Assembly: GCA_023456995.1 (NCBI GenBank)
Contig: JAEWNU010000221.1
Coordinates: 1 to 7,064 of the forward strand
Source: Bacillota bacterium
GTDB taxonomy: Bacteria > Bacillota > Clostridia > Oscillospirales > Ruminococcaceae
Direction: 5' to 3'
DNA: 7,064 nt
Shown: piece after piece, positions 1 through 6,510 of the stretch
Numbering within the stretch: position 1 is the first letter of the stretch
How the letters are laid out: each line of letters starts with the position of its first letter
Program-made: the position numbers and the translations under genes
Notes under the pieces: generated by a model
The model's input: the letters and a program-made list of their open reading frames with translations, nothing else
Database searches by the model: none
What the model was told of the DNA's origin: nothing

Positions 1-213
1 CAGGGGGACACGCGTGTCATCTCAGGCGAGAGCGGCGCCGCTACTGCAGGATTTGTGGCTGCCGTCATGACAGACCCCGAACTGGCTGATGTGAAAGCAG
101 CGCTGGGTCTTGACGAGAGCTCCCGCGTGTTGTGCTTTAGTACTGAAGGAGACACCGACCGTGAGAATTACCGCGCCGTCGTGTGGGATGGTCGATATCC
201 GAGCGAGCCGTGA
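1..213 (+). CDS. dpaL: Diaminopropionate ammonia-lyase, C-terminal end (5' partial)
   Basis: The window opens in frame 1 with the last 70 residues of a fold-type II PLP enzyme and stops at TGA 211-213. The seen part includes the glycine/serine loop ISGESGAATAGF and, near the end, the block STEGDTD followed by a tyrosine and VVWDG. I recognise this ending from diaminopropionate ammonia-lyase (E. coli YgeX/DpaL, EC 4.3.1.15). Family members are near 400 residues, so about five sixths of the gene, with the PLP lysine and the catalytic aspartate, lies upstream. The known reaction converts D- or L-2,3-diaminopropionate to pyruvate and two ammonia through a 2-aminoacrylate intermediate, in the cytoplasm. 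The gene ends 48 bases before ygeY, matching the common ygeX-ygeY pairing. Related PLP lyases such as threonine dehydratase lack this exact tail. Confidence 0.88.
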   Translation, partial: QGDTRVISGESGAATAGFVAAVMTDPELADVKAALGLDESSRVLCFSTEGDTDRENYRAVVWDGRYPSEP

Positions 214-261
214 TGGAAACAAACAGAAATAACTCATATACAAACTTGGAGGTATGATTTA

Positions 262-1446
262 ATGCTGAACAAAGAACGGGAAAATGCTGTTGTAACGCTG
301 TGCCAGGAGCTGGTACACCAGCAGAGTTATTCAGGACAGGAGCAGGGAGTGGCCGGCGTACTGGAACAAAACATGAAACGCATGGGCTTTGACAGCGTGA
401 CCATGGACCGGTATGGTAACGTAATCGGCTGTATCAAGGGCAAAAGGCCCGGCAAAAAGTTGCTGTTTGACGGCCATATTGATACCGTACCCGTCAGCGA
501 TCCTGCCGAGTGGCAGTATCCACCCTTTGCAGCCGAAGTCCACGACGGAAAAATATATGGTCGTGGCACGACCGATATGAAGGGCGCTGTTGCCGCCATG
601 ACATGTGCGGCATCAAACTTCGCCAAAGATACGGGGCGCGATTTCGCAGGAGAGATCTACGTGGCGGGCGTCGTGCACGAGGAATGCTTTGAAGGTGTGG
701 CTGCACGCGAGATTAGCAGCGCTGTTCACCCAGACTTCGTGGTCATCGGTGAGGCCAGCCAGCTAAATCTAAAAATTGGCCAGCGCGGACGTGCCGAGAT
801 TGTACTTGAGACCTTCGGAAAGCCCTGCCACAGCGCCAACCCTGAAAAAGGCATCAACGCCGTTTATAAGATGGCAAAGGTCATCGAAGCTATCCGCACC
901 CTTGAGCCTACGCATCATCCGGTGCTTGGCTACGGCATTTTGGAGTTGACGGATATCAAAAGCGCGCCCTATCCCGGCGCCTCGGTGGTGCCTGAGTACT
1001 GCCGTGCTACCTATGACCGCCGTCTGCTGGTGGGAGAAACCAAAGAGAGCGTGCTGGCACCCATCAACGCGCTGCTAAAAAAACTGATGACAGACGACCC
1101 CCAGCTTAAAGTAAAGGCCAGCTATGCCGTGGGACGCGAGAAGTGCCACACGGGGAATGAAATTGAAGGTGAGCGTTTCTTCCCGGGATGGCTGTACGAC
1201 GAAGACGAGGCCTTTGTGCAGGACGTTTACACCCAGCTGAAGGAGATGGGCTACACGCCCTCCATCACGCAGTATAACTTCTGCACTAACGGCAGCCATT
1301 ATGCGGGTGAAGCCGGCATCAAAACATTTGGTCTCGGACCGTCGCAAGAAAACCTTGCCCATACGCTTAACGAGTATGTTGAGATTGACCAGCTTGCCAA
1401 GGTGACCGATTGTTATTACGGCGTCATGCAGGCGCTGCTTAAATAA
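262..1446 (+). CDS. ygeY: YgeY-type M20 family metallohydrolase
   Basis: This is a complete 394-residue protein of the M20 peptidase/deacylase superfamily, a normal length for the family. The two-metal centre is intact: GHIDTVP (H72, D74), GTTDMKG (D105), the HEE pair (E140 as general base, E141 as ligand), GEAS (E164) and, near the end, AHTLNEYV (H367). A dimerisation lid lies between about residues 170 and 290 and carries CHSA (H190). The overall pattern, including TNGSHYAGEAGIKTFG, matches the YgeY group, often annotated as a selenium-metabolism-linked hydrolase, whose exact substrate is unsettled. Relatives cleave N-acyl, N-carbamoyl or peptide amide bonds (ArgE, DapE, carboxypeptidase G2). 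The start ATG is preceded by TTGGAGG at 246-252 with a 9-base spacer. Its place directly after dpaL suggests it frees the diaminopropionate that DpaL consumes. ArgE or DapE function is less likely because no arginine or lysine genes are nearby. Confidence 0.87.
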   Translation: MLNKERENAVVTLCQELVHQQSYSGQEQGVAGVLEQNMKRMGFDSVTMDRYGNVIGCIKGKRPGKKLLFDGHIDTVPVSDPAEWQYPPFAAEVHDGKIYGRGTTDMKGAVAAMTCAASNFAKDTGRDFAGEIYVAGVVHEECFEGVAAREISSAVHPDFVVIGEASQLNLKIGQRGRAEIVLETFGKPCHSANPEKGINAVYKMAKVIEAIRTLEPTHHPVLGYGILELTDIKSAPYPGASVVPEYCRATYDRRLLVGETKESVLAPINALLKKLMTDDPQLKVKASYAVGREKCHTGNEIEGERFFPGWLYDEDEAFVQDVYTQLKEMGYTPSITQYNFCTNGSHYAGEAGIKTFGLGPSQENLAHTLNEYVEIDQLAKVTDCYYGVMQALLK

Positions 1447-1477
1447 TCAAAAAAAGGGAAAAGGGGAGGAAATAATT

Positions 1478-2944
1478 ATGAACAGCACACAGATCACTGC
1501 ACTGGTTGTCATCCTGCTCTACATGGCGGCTACCGTGGCACTGGGGCTCATTATCTCCCAGCGTAAAAAGGCCAAAGCGGGGAAACAAAGCAACGATGAA
1601 TTTTTGATGGCCGGCAAGTCCCTTGGCCCCGTCGTACTGGCCGGTACCCTGTTCGCGGCCAATACTGGTGGCGCCAGTACAACCGGTATTGCCACCAACG
1701 TATACAAGTACGGCCTTTCAGCGTGCTGGTATGTAATTGCTGCCGGCATCGGCTTCGTACTGGTGTCTTTCATTGCACCGTACTTCCGTCGCTCTTCCGC
1801 CAGTACCGTGCCTGAGATCATTAGTAAACGCTACGGTAAACCTTCACATATTTTCACGGCCTTTACTTCCATCGCCGCGCTGTTCATGGCCACAGGTGCA
1901 CAGATTATAGCCACTGCCTCCATTATCAATGTGGTTACGGGAATTGATTTTCGCACAGCAGCTGTCATTACAACAATTGTTGTAATTTTGTATACCATGG
2001 TAGGTGGTTTTACTTCCGTTACCGCCGCTAACATGATGCATGTGCTTTTCATCACAATTGGTATGACAGCTGCCATGCTCATTGTGGTGAATAATCCGGC
2101 AGTGGGTGGTTTCTCCTCTTTGTTTGAAAAAGCCAACGCTATGGGTGGCGATATGGATTTGTTGAGCATGACTAAAATTGGTCTACCCACGATCATTGGT
2201 TACATTGCCATGTATTTTATGACGTTCCCGACAGGACAAGAAATCGTGCAGACCTATTGCTCCGCAAAGGATGGCAAATCCGCCAAGGTCGGCTCTGTTA
2301 TTGCGGGTCTGCTGAGCGCTGCATATGCCATCGTTCCTGCCATTATTGGCCTTACTGCCTATGTGTGCATTGATGGATATGCGGCAGGGGGTGCGCACAA
2401 AACAGCCCTTGCTGACGCGACCATCCGCTTTGCTCCGGCCGTTGTAGCCGGTCTTGTACTGGCCGCAGTTGTCGCTGCTACCATGAGTAGTGCTTCAGGT
2501 AATATGATCGGCACGGCTACTATGTTTACCAATGACGTGTTCCGTCCATACATTAACAAGGGCGTCAAGGACGATAAGAAGGAAGTGTGGATTTCCCGTG
2601 TGACAATGGTCATCGTGGGTCTCGTGGGTCTGAGTATCGCCCTTTCCGCCTCCAACATCATCAGCGTCATGATGGGTGCGTTCGCACTCCGTAGCGCTGG
2701 TCCCTTCGCTGCATTCATCTGTGGGCTGTTTTATAAAAATGTTACGAAGCGTGCTGGCTTCATCTCCATTGTCTTGGGTACCGCCGTCGCCGTTGTGTGG
2801 ATTTATATGCTGAACACCCCATGGGGCCTCTCAGCTATGGTTCCAGGCGGAATTGTGGCCTTTATCGCCATCTTCCTGTGTTCAGTAATCGACCGTAAAA
2901 TGGGCGCTGAGCCTGCGCCTGAGATTCCCTTTGAAAACGTTTGA
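1478..2944 (+). CDS. Sodium:solute symporter family (SSF) transporter
   Basis: This 488-residue integral membrane protein has about 13 hydrophobic segments, the usual topology and length for the SSF/SLC5 family (PutP, PanF, vSGLT). The first core helix carries LFAANTGGASTTG (about 58-70), and the later signature VVAATMSSASGNMIG (about 331-345) corresponds to the helix that, in vSGLT and PutP, holds the small and hydroxyl residues of the Na2 sodium site; S337 and S338 are the likely equivalents. The family imports a solute with sodium across the cytoplasmic membrane. The substrate cannot be read from the sequence. The operon suggests a diaminopropionate derivative, an N-acyl amino acid or a ureido compound (inference). 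A strong GGGGAGGA site at 1463-1470 sits 7 bases before the ATG, and the gene starts 31 bases after ygeY. It ends in a tandem stop, TGA TAG. Confidence 0.9.
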   Translation: MNSTQITALVVILLYMAATVALGLIISQRKKAKAGKQSNDEFLMAGKSLGPVVLAGTLFAANTGGASTTGIATNVYKYGLSACWYVIAAGIGFVLVSFIAPYFRRSSASTVPEIISKRYGKPSHIFTAFTSIAALFMATGAQIIATASIINVVTGIDFRTAAVITTIVVILYTMVGGFTSVTAANMMHVLFITIGMTAAMLIVVNNPAVGGFSSLFEKANAMGGDMDLLSMTKIGLPTIIGYIAMYFMTFPTGQEIVQTYCSAKDGKSAKVGSVIAGLLSAAYAIVPAIIGLTAYVCIDGYAAGGAHKTALADATIRFAPAVVAGLVLAAVVAATMSSASGNMIGTATMFTNDVFRPYINKGVKDDKKEVWISRVTMVIVGLVGLSIALSASNIISVMMGAFALRSAGPFAAFICGLFYKNVTKRAGFISIVLGTAVAVVWIYMLNTPWGLSAMVPGGIVAFIAIFLCSVIDRKMGAEPAPEIPFENV

Positions 2945-3010
2945 TAGATTTTACGGCGGCCGTGGGCCTTTCTCCGTCCGCGGCCGAGATTCCTTTTAAA
3001 AATTTTTATT
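2921..3010 (+). repeat. Short imperfect direct repeat: echo of the symporter 3' end
   Basis: The last codons of the symporter gene (2921-2945, starting GAGATTCC) resemble the stretch 2986-3010 in the following gap; I count about 19 of 25 matching bases, including an identical first eight. Read in its own frame, the second copy gives AAEIPFKNFY then TGA, against APEIPFENV then TGA in the real protein end. The copies are 65 bases apart and so are out of frame with each other. This may be a decayed local duplication or chance similarity. Confidence 0.4.
2957..2986 (+). other. Intercistronic GC-rich hairpin between symporter and deacylase genes
   Basis: CGGCCGTGGGC (2957-2967) can pair with GTCCGCGGCCG (2976-2986). 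This gives an 11-base-pair stem with two G-U wobbles and an 8-base loop. The downstream T-rich run does not follow at once: AGATTCC intervenes before TTTT. It is therefore a poor classical terminator. It could be a leaky attenuator or an mRNA-stabilising or processing stem that sets different levels of transporter and enzyme. The base pairing is seen; the function is inferred. Confidence 0.5.
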
Positions 3011-3017
3011 GAGGTGA
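3011..3017 (+). promoter_or_regulatory. Ribosome binding site that fixes the deacylase start
   Basis: GAGGTGA matches the 16S anti-Shine-Dalgarno complement and lies 5-6 bases before ATG 3023. An upstream in-frame GTG at 3014 falls inside this site and would have no ribosome site of its own. The ATG at 3023 is therefore the preferred start, and the longer reading is three residues too long. Confidence 0.8.
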
Positions 3018-3022
3018 AACAA

Positions 3023-4627
3023 ATGAAAAAACTGATCATCGGCGGCACCGTAGTGGATGGCACCGGACAGCCTCGCTACAAGGCAAACGTGCTGATTGAA
3101 GGCGATAAGATCGCCCGCATTGGCGACATCGTTCCGACAGATGATATGGAAGTGATTGACGCCACCGGACTCGTAGTGGCCCCGGGCTTCATCGACACAC
3201 ACAGCCACAGTGATTTGCAGATTCTGCTGGATCCCACCGTGACGCCCAAAGTGATGCAGGGTATCACCACTGAGATTTTGGGGCAAGACGGTATCTCCCT
3301 AGCACCACTACCTCTGGAATATATCAGCCCTTGGCGTAAGAATCTGGCCGGTCTTGATGGTGACTCGGACAACATTGACTGGACGTTTAAAAACACCGAG
3401 GGTTATCTTAAAATGATTGACGCCGTAAAGCCAGGCTTGAACGAATGTTATCTGGTACCCCACGGCAACATCCGCATGGAGGCCATGGGTCTTGAGAACC
3501 GTCTGCCCAACGACGAAGAGCTGGAAAAAATGCGCGTTATCACTCGCCGTGAGATGGAAGCGGGCGCTATCGGTCTTTCCACGGGCCTGATTTACATGCC
3601 TTGCGCATATTCCGAATCGAAAGAGATCATTGAGATGTGCAAAGTGGTGGCTGAATTTGATGGCAGCTTTGTGATCCATCAGCGCAGTGAGGCCGACACG
3701 ATTCTCGATTCGATGAAAGAGGTCATCAAAATTGGTCGCGAATCCGGCGTAAAGATCCACTACTCACATTTTAAGGTGTGCGGCAAAAAGAACTGGGACA
3801 AGATTGAACAGGTAATTGAGCTGTTGGAACAAGCAACAAAAGAGGGCATCCGCGTCAGCTTTGACCAATACCCTTATGTGGCGGGCAGCACCATGCTGGG
3901 TGTCATCTTGCCCCCATGGGTGCACGATGGTGGTACCAACAAGGTACTGGAGCGCTTAGCTGACCTTGAGCTGCGTAAAAAGATGGTGTACGATATTGAG
4001 CACGGCATCCCCGGCTGGGATAACTTTGTAGAATTCGCCGGGCTTGACCAGATTTTTGTGACCAGTGTAAAGATTAAGAAGAACGAGGATGCCGTGGGGT
4101 TGTCTCTGACGCAACTGGGCAAACTGCGCGGAAAAGACCCGTACGAAGCCACATTTGACCTGCTGCTGGAAGAGCAGAACGCCGTGGGCATGGTAGACTT
4201 TTACGGCACTGAGGAGCACGTGCAGCGCTTTATGAAACGCCCTGAGATGAATGCCTGCACAGACGGATTGTTGGGTGGCAAACCTCACCCCCGCGTCTAT
4301 GGCGCATTCCCGCGCATTTTGGGTAAATATGTACGCGAGGATAAAGCATTGACACTCGAAGAAGCTGTATACAAAATGACAGGTAAGCCTGCTGCCACAT
4401 TCAATATGACGGGCCGGGGTCGAATTGCTGAGGGCTTTTGTGCCGATATTACCATCTTTAACCCCGAGACCGTTATCGACAAGGGTACCTTCACAGATCC
4501 GGTGCAGTTTCCTGAGGGTATCGAATATGTGTTGGTAAACGGCGGTGTCACTGTGGGGTACGGCAAACACACGGGTAACCGCTCAGGAGTTGTATTGCGC
4601 AAAAAAGGTACCGAGGTCGTGCGCTGA
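3023..4627 (+). CDS. N-acyl-D-amino-acid deacylase-like amidohydrolase (D-aminoacylase family)
   Basis: This 534-residue cytoplasmic enzyme belongs to the amidohydrolase superfamily, with a length close to known D-aminoacylases. The N-terminal beta-sandwich begins KKLIIGGTVVDGTG, and the barrel opens with GFIDTHSHSD (H60, H62 metal ligands). Further family landmarks are VIHQRSE (H219, E223), IHYSHFK (H249), and ACTDGLLGG followed by HPRVYGAFPR, where D414 matches the catalytic aspartate. The C-terminal part (about 465-534) returns to the sandwich with ADITIFNPETV. Characterised members hydrolyse N-acyl-D-amino acids to a D-amino acid and a carboxylate, using zinc. The metal-ligand cysteine of the usual GNCG motif is absent: the site reads GQDG (Q88, D89), so D89 may take its place or the substrate may differ. 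The gene starts 78 bases after the symporter. It may supply D-diaminopropionate to DpaL, which accepts both enantiomers. A hydantoinase-like role is possible but less well supported. Confidence 0.85.
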   Translation: MKKLIIGGTVVDGTGQPRYKANVLIEGDKIARIGDIVPTDDMEVIDATGLVVAPGFIDTHSHSDLQILLDPTVTPKVMQGITTEILGQDGISLAPLPLEYISPWRKNLAGLDGDSDNIDWTFKNTEGYLKMIDAVKPGLNECYLVPHGNIRMEAMGLENRLPNDEELEKMRVITRREMEAGAIGLSTGLIYMPCAYSESKEIIEMCKVVAEFDGSFVIHQRSEADTILDSMKEVIKIGRESGVKIHYSHFKVCGKKNWDKIEQVIELLEQATKEGIRVSFDQYPYVAGSTMLGVILPPWVHDGGTNKVLERLADLELRKKMVYDIEHGIPGWDNFVEFAGLDQIFVTSVKIKKNEDAVGLSLTQLGKLRGKDPYEATFDLLLEEQNAVGMVDFYGTEEHVQRFMKRPEMNACTDGLLGGKPHPRVYGAFPRILGKYVREDKALTLEEAVYKMTGKPAATFNMTGRGRIAEGFCADITIFNPETVIDKGTFTDPVQFPEGIEYVLVNGGVTVGYGKHTGNRSGVVLRKKGTEVVR

Positions 4628-4672
4628 AGCGATCACCTGCCTCTGCCCTACAAAACAGATAGGAGTAAATTC

Positions 4673-5041
4673 ATGAAAGAGATTAAAACGACTGATGCGC
4701 CCGGTGCAATTGGGCCTTATTCTCAGGGCTTTGTTGCGGGGAATTTTGTATTTACTTCCGGTCAGATTCCGGTGGATCCCGCTACGGGGACCGTGCCGGA
4801 CGGCATCACTGCACAGGCACACCAAAGTTGCAAAAATGTGGGTGCGTTGCTCAATGCAGCCGGCACAGGCTTTGCAAGTGTGGTCAAGACCACATGTTTC
4901 CTGGCAGATATGGCGGATTTCGCCGCATTTAACGAGGTATATGCTGGGTACTTTCTTTCAAAGCCCGCCCGCAGCTGTGTGGCGGTGAGAGAGCTACCCA
5001 AAGGTGTGCTGTGTGAAATTGAAGCTATAGCCATAGTATAA
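4673..5041 (+). CDS. ridA: RidA family enamine/imine deaminase
   Basis: This 122-residue protein covers the full RidA/YjgF fold. It shows GAIGPYSQG near the N-terminus (Y16), FTSGQIPVDP, and the C-terminal signature PARSCVAVRELPKG followed by CEIEAIA. R100 and E115 match the arginine and glutamate that line the active site of catalytic RidA proteins, so the enzyme should be active. RidA hydrolyses 2-aminoacrylate and related enamines or imines to keto acids and ammonia, protecting PLP enzymes in the cytoplasm as a trimer. DpaL makes 2-aminoacrylate, which explains its place as last gene of this operon (inference). The ATG has AGGAG at 4661-4665 with a 7-base spacer, and the gene follows the deacylase by 45 bases. 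A strong hairpin terminator lies just downstream. Confidence 0.92.
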   Translation: MKEIKTTDAPGAIGPYSQGFVAGNFVFTSGQIPVDPATGTVPDGITAQAHQSCKNVGALLNAAGTGFASVVKTTCFLADMADFAAFNEVYAGYFLSKPARSCVAVRELPKGVLCEIEAIAIV

Positions 5042-5062
5042 GACTGATATAAAATGCATCTT

Positions 5063-5096
5063 AAGCGGCGGGGGACGAGTGTCCTCCGCCGCTTTT
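5063..5096 (+). terminator. Rho-independent terminator of the catabolic operon
   Basis: AAGCGGCGGGGGAC (5063-5076) pairs with GTCCTCCGCCGCTT (5081-5094) as a 14-base-pair stem with one G-U pair and the loop GAGT. It begins 21 bases after the ridA stop and runs into a short TTTT tract. The minus-strand side has no matching T tract, so it should mainly stop plus-strand transcription. Confidence 0.88.
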
Positions 5097-5163
5097 ATAG
5101 TGCCCAATCGATTTATTAGGCGAACAGTTAAATAAAATTCACGTCGTAAAAAAGAATCATAAA

Positions 5164-5218
5164 CCTCTTTTGCTATAATAAAGTGCAATGTGCTAGCTGT
5201 ACAATAATAACAAAGAGG
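5164..5218 (-). other. Weak inverted repeat in the convergent intergenic gap
   Basis: Downstream of the kinase gene on the minus strand, CCTCTTTG (5218-5211) can pair with CAAAAGAGG (5172-5164), with one bulged base and a loop of 38 bases. A T-rich run follows on the minus strand (complement of about 5148-5163). It could be a weak terminator for the two-component unit, but the long loop makes this doubtful. The rest of 5097-5244 is AT-rich with no convincing gene; a TATAAT at 5174-5179 has no good -35 partner. Confidence 0.25.
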
Positions 5219-5244
5219 GTAGGTTAAAGAATATAATTACTTTG

Positions 5245-6510
5245 TTACATGGTCGATTGAAATATAAATTCACCGTTTATGACCGAAAACTGATATAGTC
5301 CTGCATATTTTTCCACAACATGCGTTATGCTTTTTGTACCAATGCCATGCCCTTGTTCCTTTGATATCGGAAGCCCCTGTTCAAAAATAGGCTCTACCCA
5401 ATAGCTGTTGCGTATTTCGACGCATAGCTTATTGTTTTTTGTATACATGCGCAGCTTTATATAACGATTATCCTTGTTGGAGATTTTTTCACAAGCGTGA
5501 ATCGCATTTTCAAATGCATTTGAAAGAAGACTGCACAAATCTAACATAGCAAACCTATCGAAATCTGTAGCTGTAATTTTGATCTCGTTGTAAATATTCT
5601 TTTCTTGGGATTTGGCAACATACGCTGAAATAATTAAATTTATAGACTCGTTATCCGAATATTTAATAACGTTTGTGCAATCTATTTCTCTAAAGCTTTC
5701 TGCTATGTATGCAAGCGCGTCTTTACTATTATTTTCAGAAATACAGGTGCTTAGATAATTAAGATGATGTCTTAAATCATGACGATAAATGGCCGCCTGT
5801 TTTTGAGATTGCCGCAGTGCTTCCATCTCAACTTTTGATTGGTTGGCCATCATGACTAATAAAGCCTGTTCAATTTCGATTTCTTTTTTCTCATACAGCG
5901 TTTTGAGATAGATTATTGAGAAAATGAAATAAATGATAACCACCGCGGCATCCATAAATTCAACGATGACGGCTCCGCCTTCGTAAAGCAAATTGGTGTA
6001 AACAGTAATACAGTATTCGATTACATAGTAAATAAGAGGCACTGCAATAAAAAGTTTTAGAATTTTGTCATCTTCAAACTTTAAGCGCGCTACATAAGGT
6101 GAAATATATTTCATAATGATCAGCATAAGGGGAATAGTTATCAATATTTGAATGATATAAGAAATATGTATATTATAATCCCAAAAACTGGACATAAATG
6201 TTCCAACCCATTTTCGTGGTGTGCAAAATAAATAAGCGGACAGCACAGAGATTCCTGCGACATAAACGTTTTTGTTATAGTAAAATTTAAGCAGTAGGAA
6301 AAGGGGCAGATGAACTAAAATCGGATAGGATTTAAATAAAAACGTTATGCCAAAGCAAAAATAAACAATAATCTGGAGGATTCCAAACGCAGCAGATATT
6401 AATAAATATTGATTAAAATTCTTTTCAAATGAAATATCGGCAAAAGAAATTGACAGCGAAATCCCGAACAAGAGAACAAAGCCAAAGTTGGTGATAACTA
6501 AACTTGGCAT
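5245..6510 (-). CDS. GHKL-domain sensor histidine kinase (AgrC-like architecture)
   Basis: This 421-residue membrane kinase has about seven hydrophobic segments in residues 5-203 as a membrane sensor region. A charged, probably coiled linker (about 206-240) follows. The kinase core has YRHDLRHHLNYL with H244 as the likely phosphoacceptor, an N-box LLSNAFENAIHAC (N331, N335), and a G-box QGHGIGTKSI (about 386-395). This is the HPK10-type layout of AgrC-like kinases that pair with LytTR regulators. The ligand is unknown: many relatives sense peptides, but no agrB or agrD gene is visible here. The ATG directly abuts the stop of the regulator gene, so translation is probably coupled. The gene is visibly more AT-rich than the convergent operon. 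The GHKL kinase call is firm; the AgrC likeness describes architecture only. Confidence 0.88.
   Translation of the reverse strand: MPSLVITNFGFVLLFGISLSISFADISFEKNFNQYLLISAAFGILQIIVYFCFGITFLFKSYPILVHLPLFLLLKFYYNKNVYVAGISVLSAYLFCTPRKWVGTFMSSFWDYNIHISYIIQILITIPLMLIIMKYISPYVARLKFEDDKILKLFIAVPLIYYVIEYCITVYTNLLYEGGAVIVEFMDAAVVIIYFIFSIIYLKTLYEKKEIEIEQALLVMMANQSKVEMEALRQSQKQAAIYRHDLRHHLNYLSTCISENNSKDALAYIAESFREIDCTNVIKYSDNESINLIISAYVAKSQEKNIYNEIKITATDFDRFAMLDLCSLLSNAFENAIHACEKISNKDNRYIKLRMYTKNNKLCVEIRNSYWVEPIFEQGLPISKEQGHGIGTKSITHVVEKYAGLYQFSVINGEFIFQSTM

Noticed and set aside
254..262. Two-codon reading frame ATG ATT TAA overlapping the ygeY start
   Set aside because: The ATG is only one base from the GGAGG, too close for initiation; it is most likely chance.
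1831..2196. Long antisense frames inside the symporter and the deacylase (for example 1831-2196 and 3956-4570)
   Set aside because: They are mirror frames of well-supported genes in GC-rich sequence, with no recognisable domains.
3014..3022. GTG start giving a 537-residue deacylase
   Set aside because: The GTG lies inside the GAGGTGA ribosome site that serves ATG 3023, and it has no site of its own upstream.
5124..5150. Possible LytTR-type half site (ACAGTTAAA) in the convergent gap
   Set aside because: No second repeat occurs at the expected one-to-two helical-turn spacing, and no gene start lies downstream.
5174..5179. TATAAT resembling a -10 box
   Set aside because: No acceptable -35 about 17 bases upstream, and on the plus strand it points into the 3' end of the convergent kinase gene.
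4994..5188. 64-residue minus-strand open frame across the terminator
   Set aside because: It runs through the ridA 3' end and the terminator hairpin, lacks a ribosome site and resembles no family I know.
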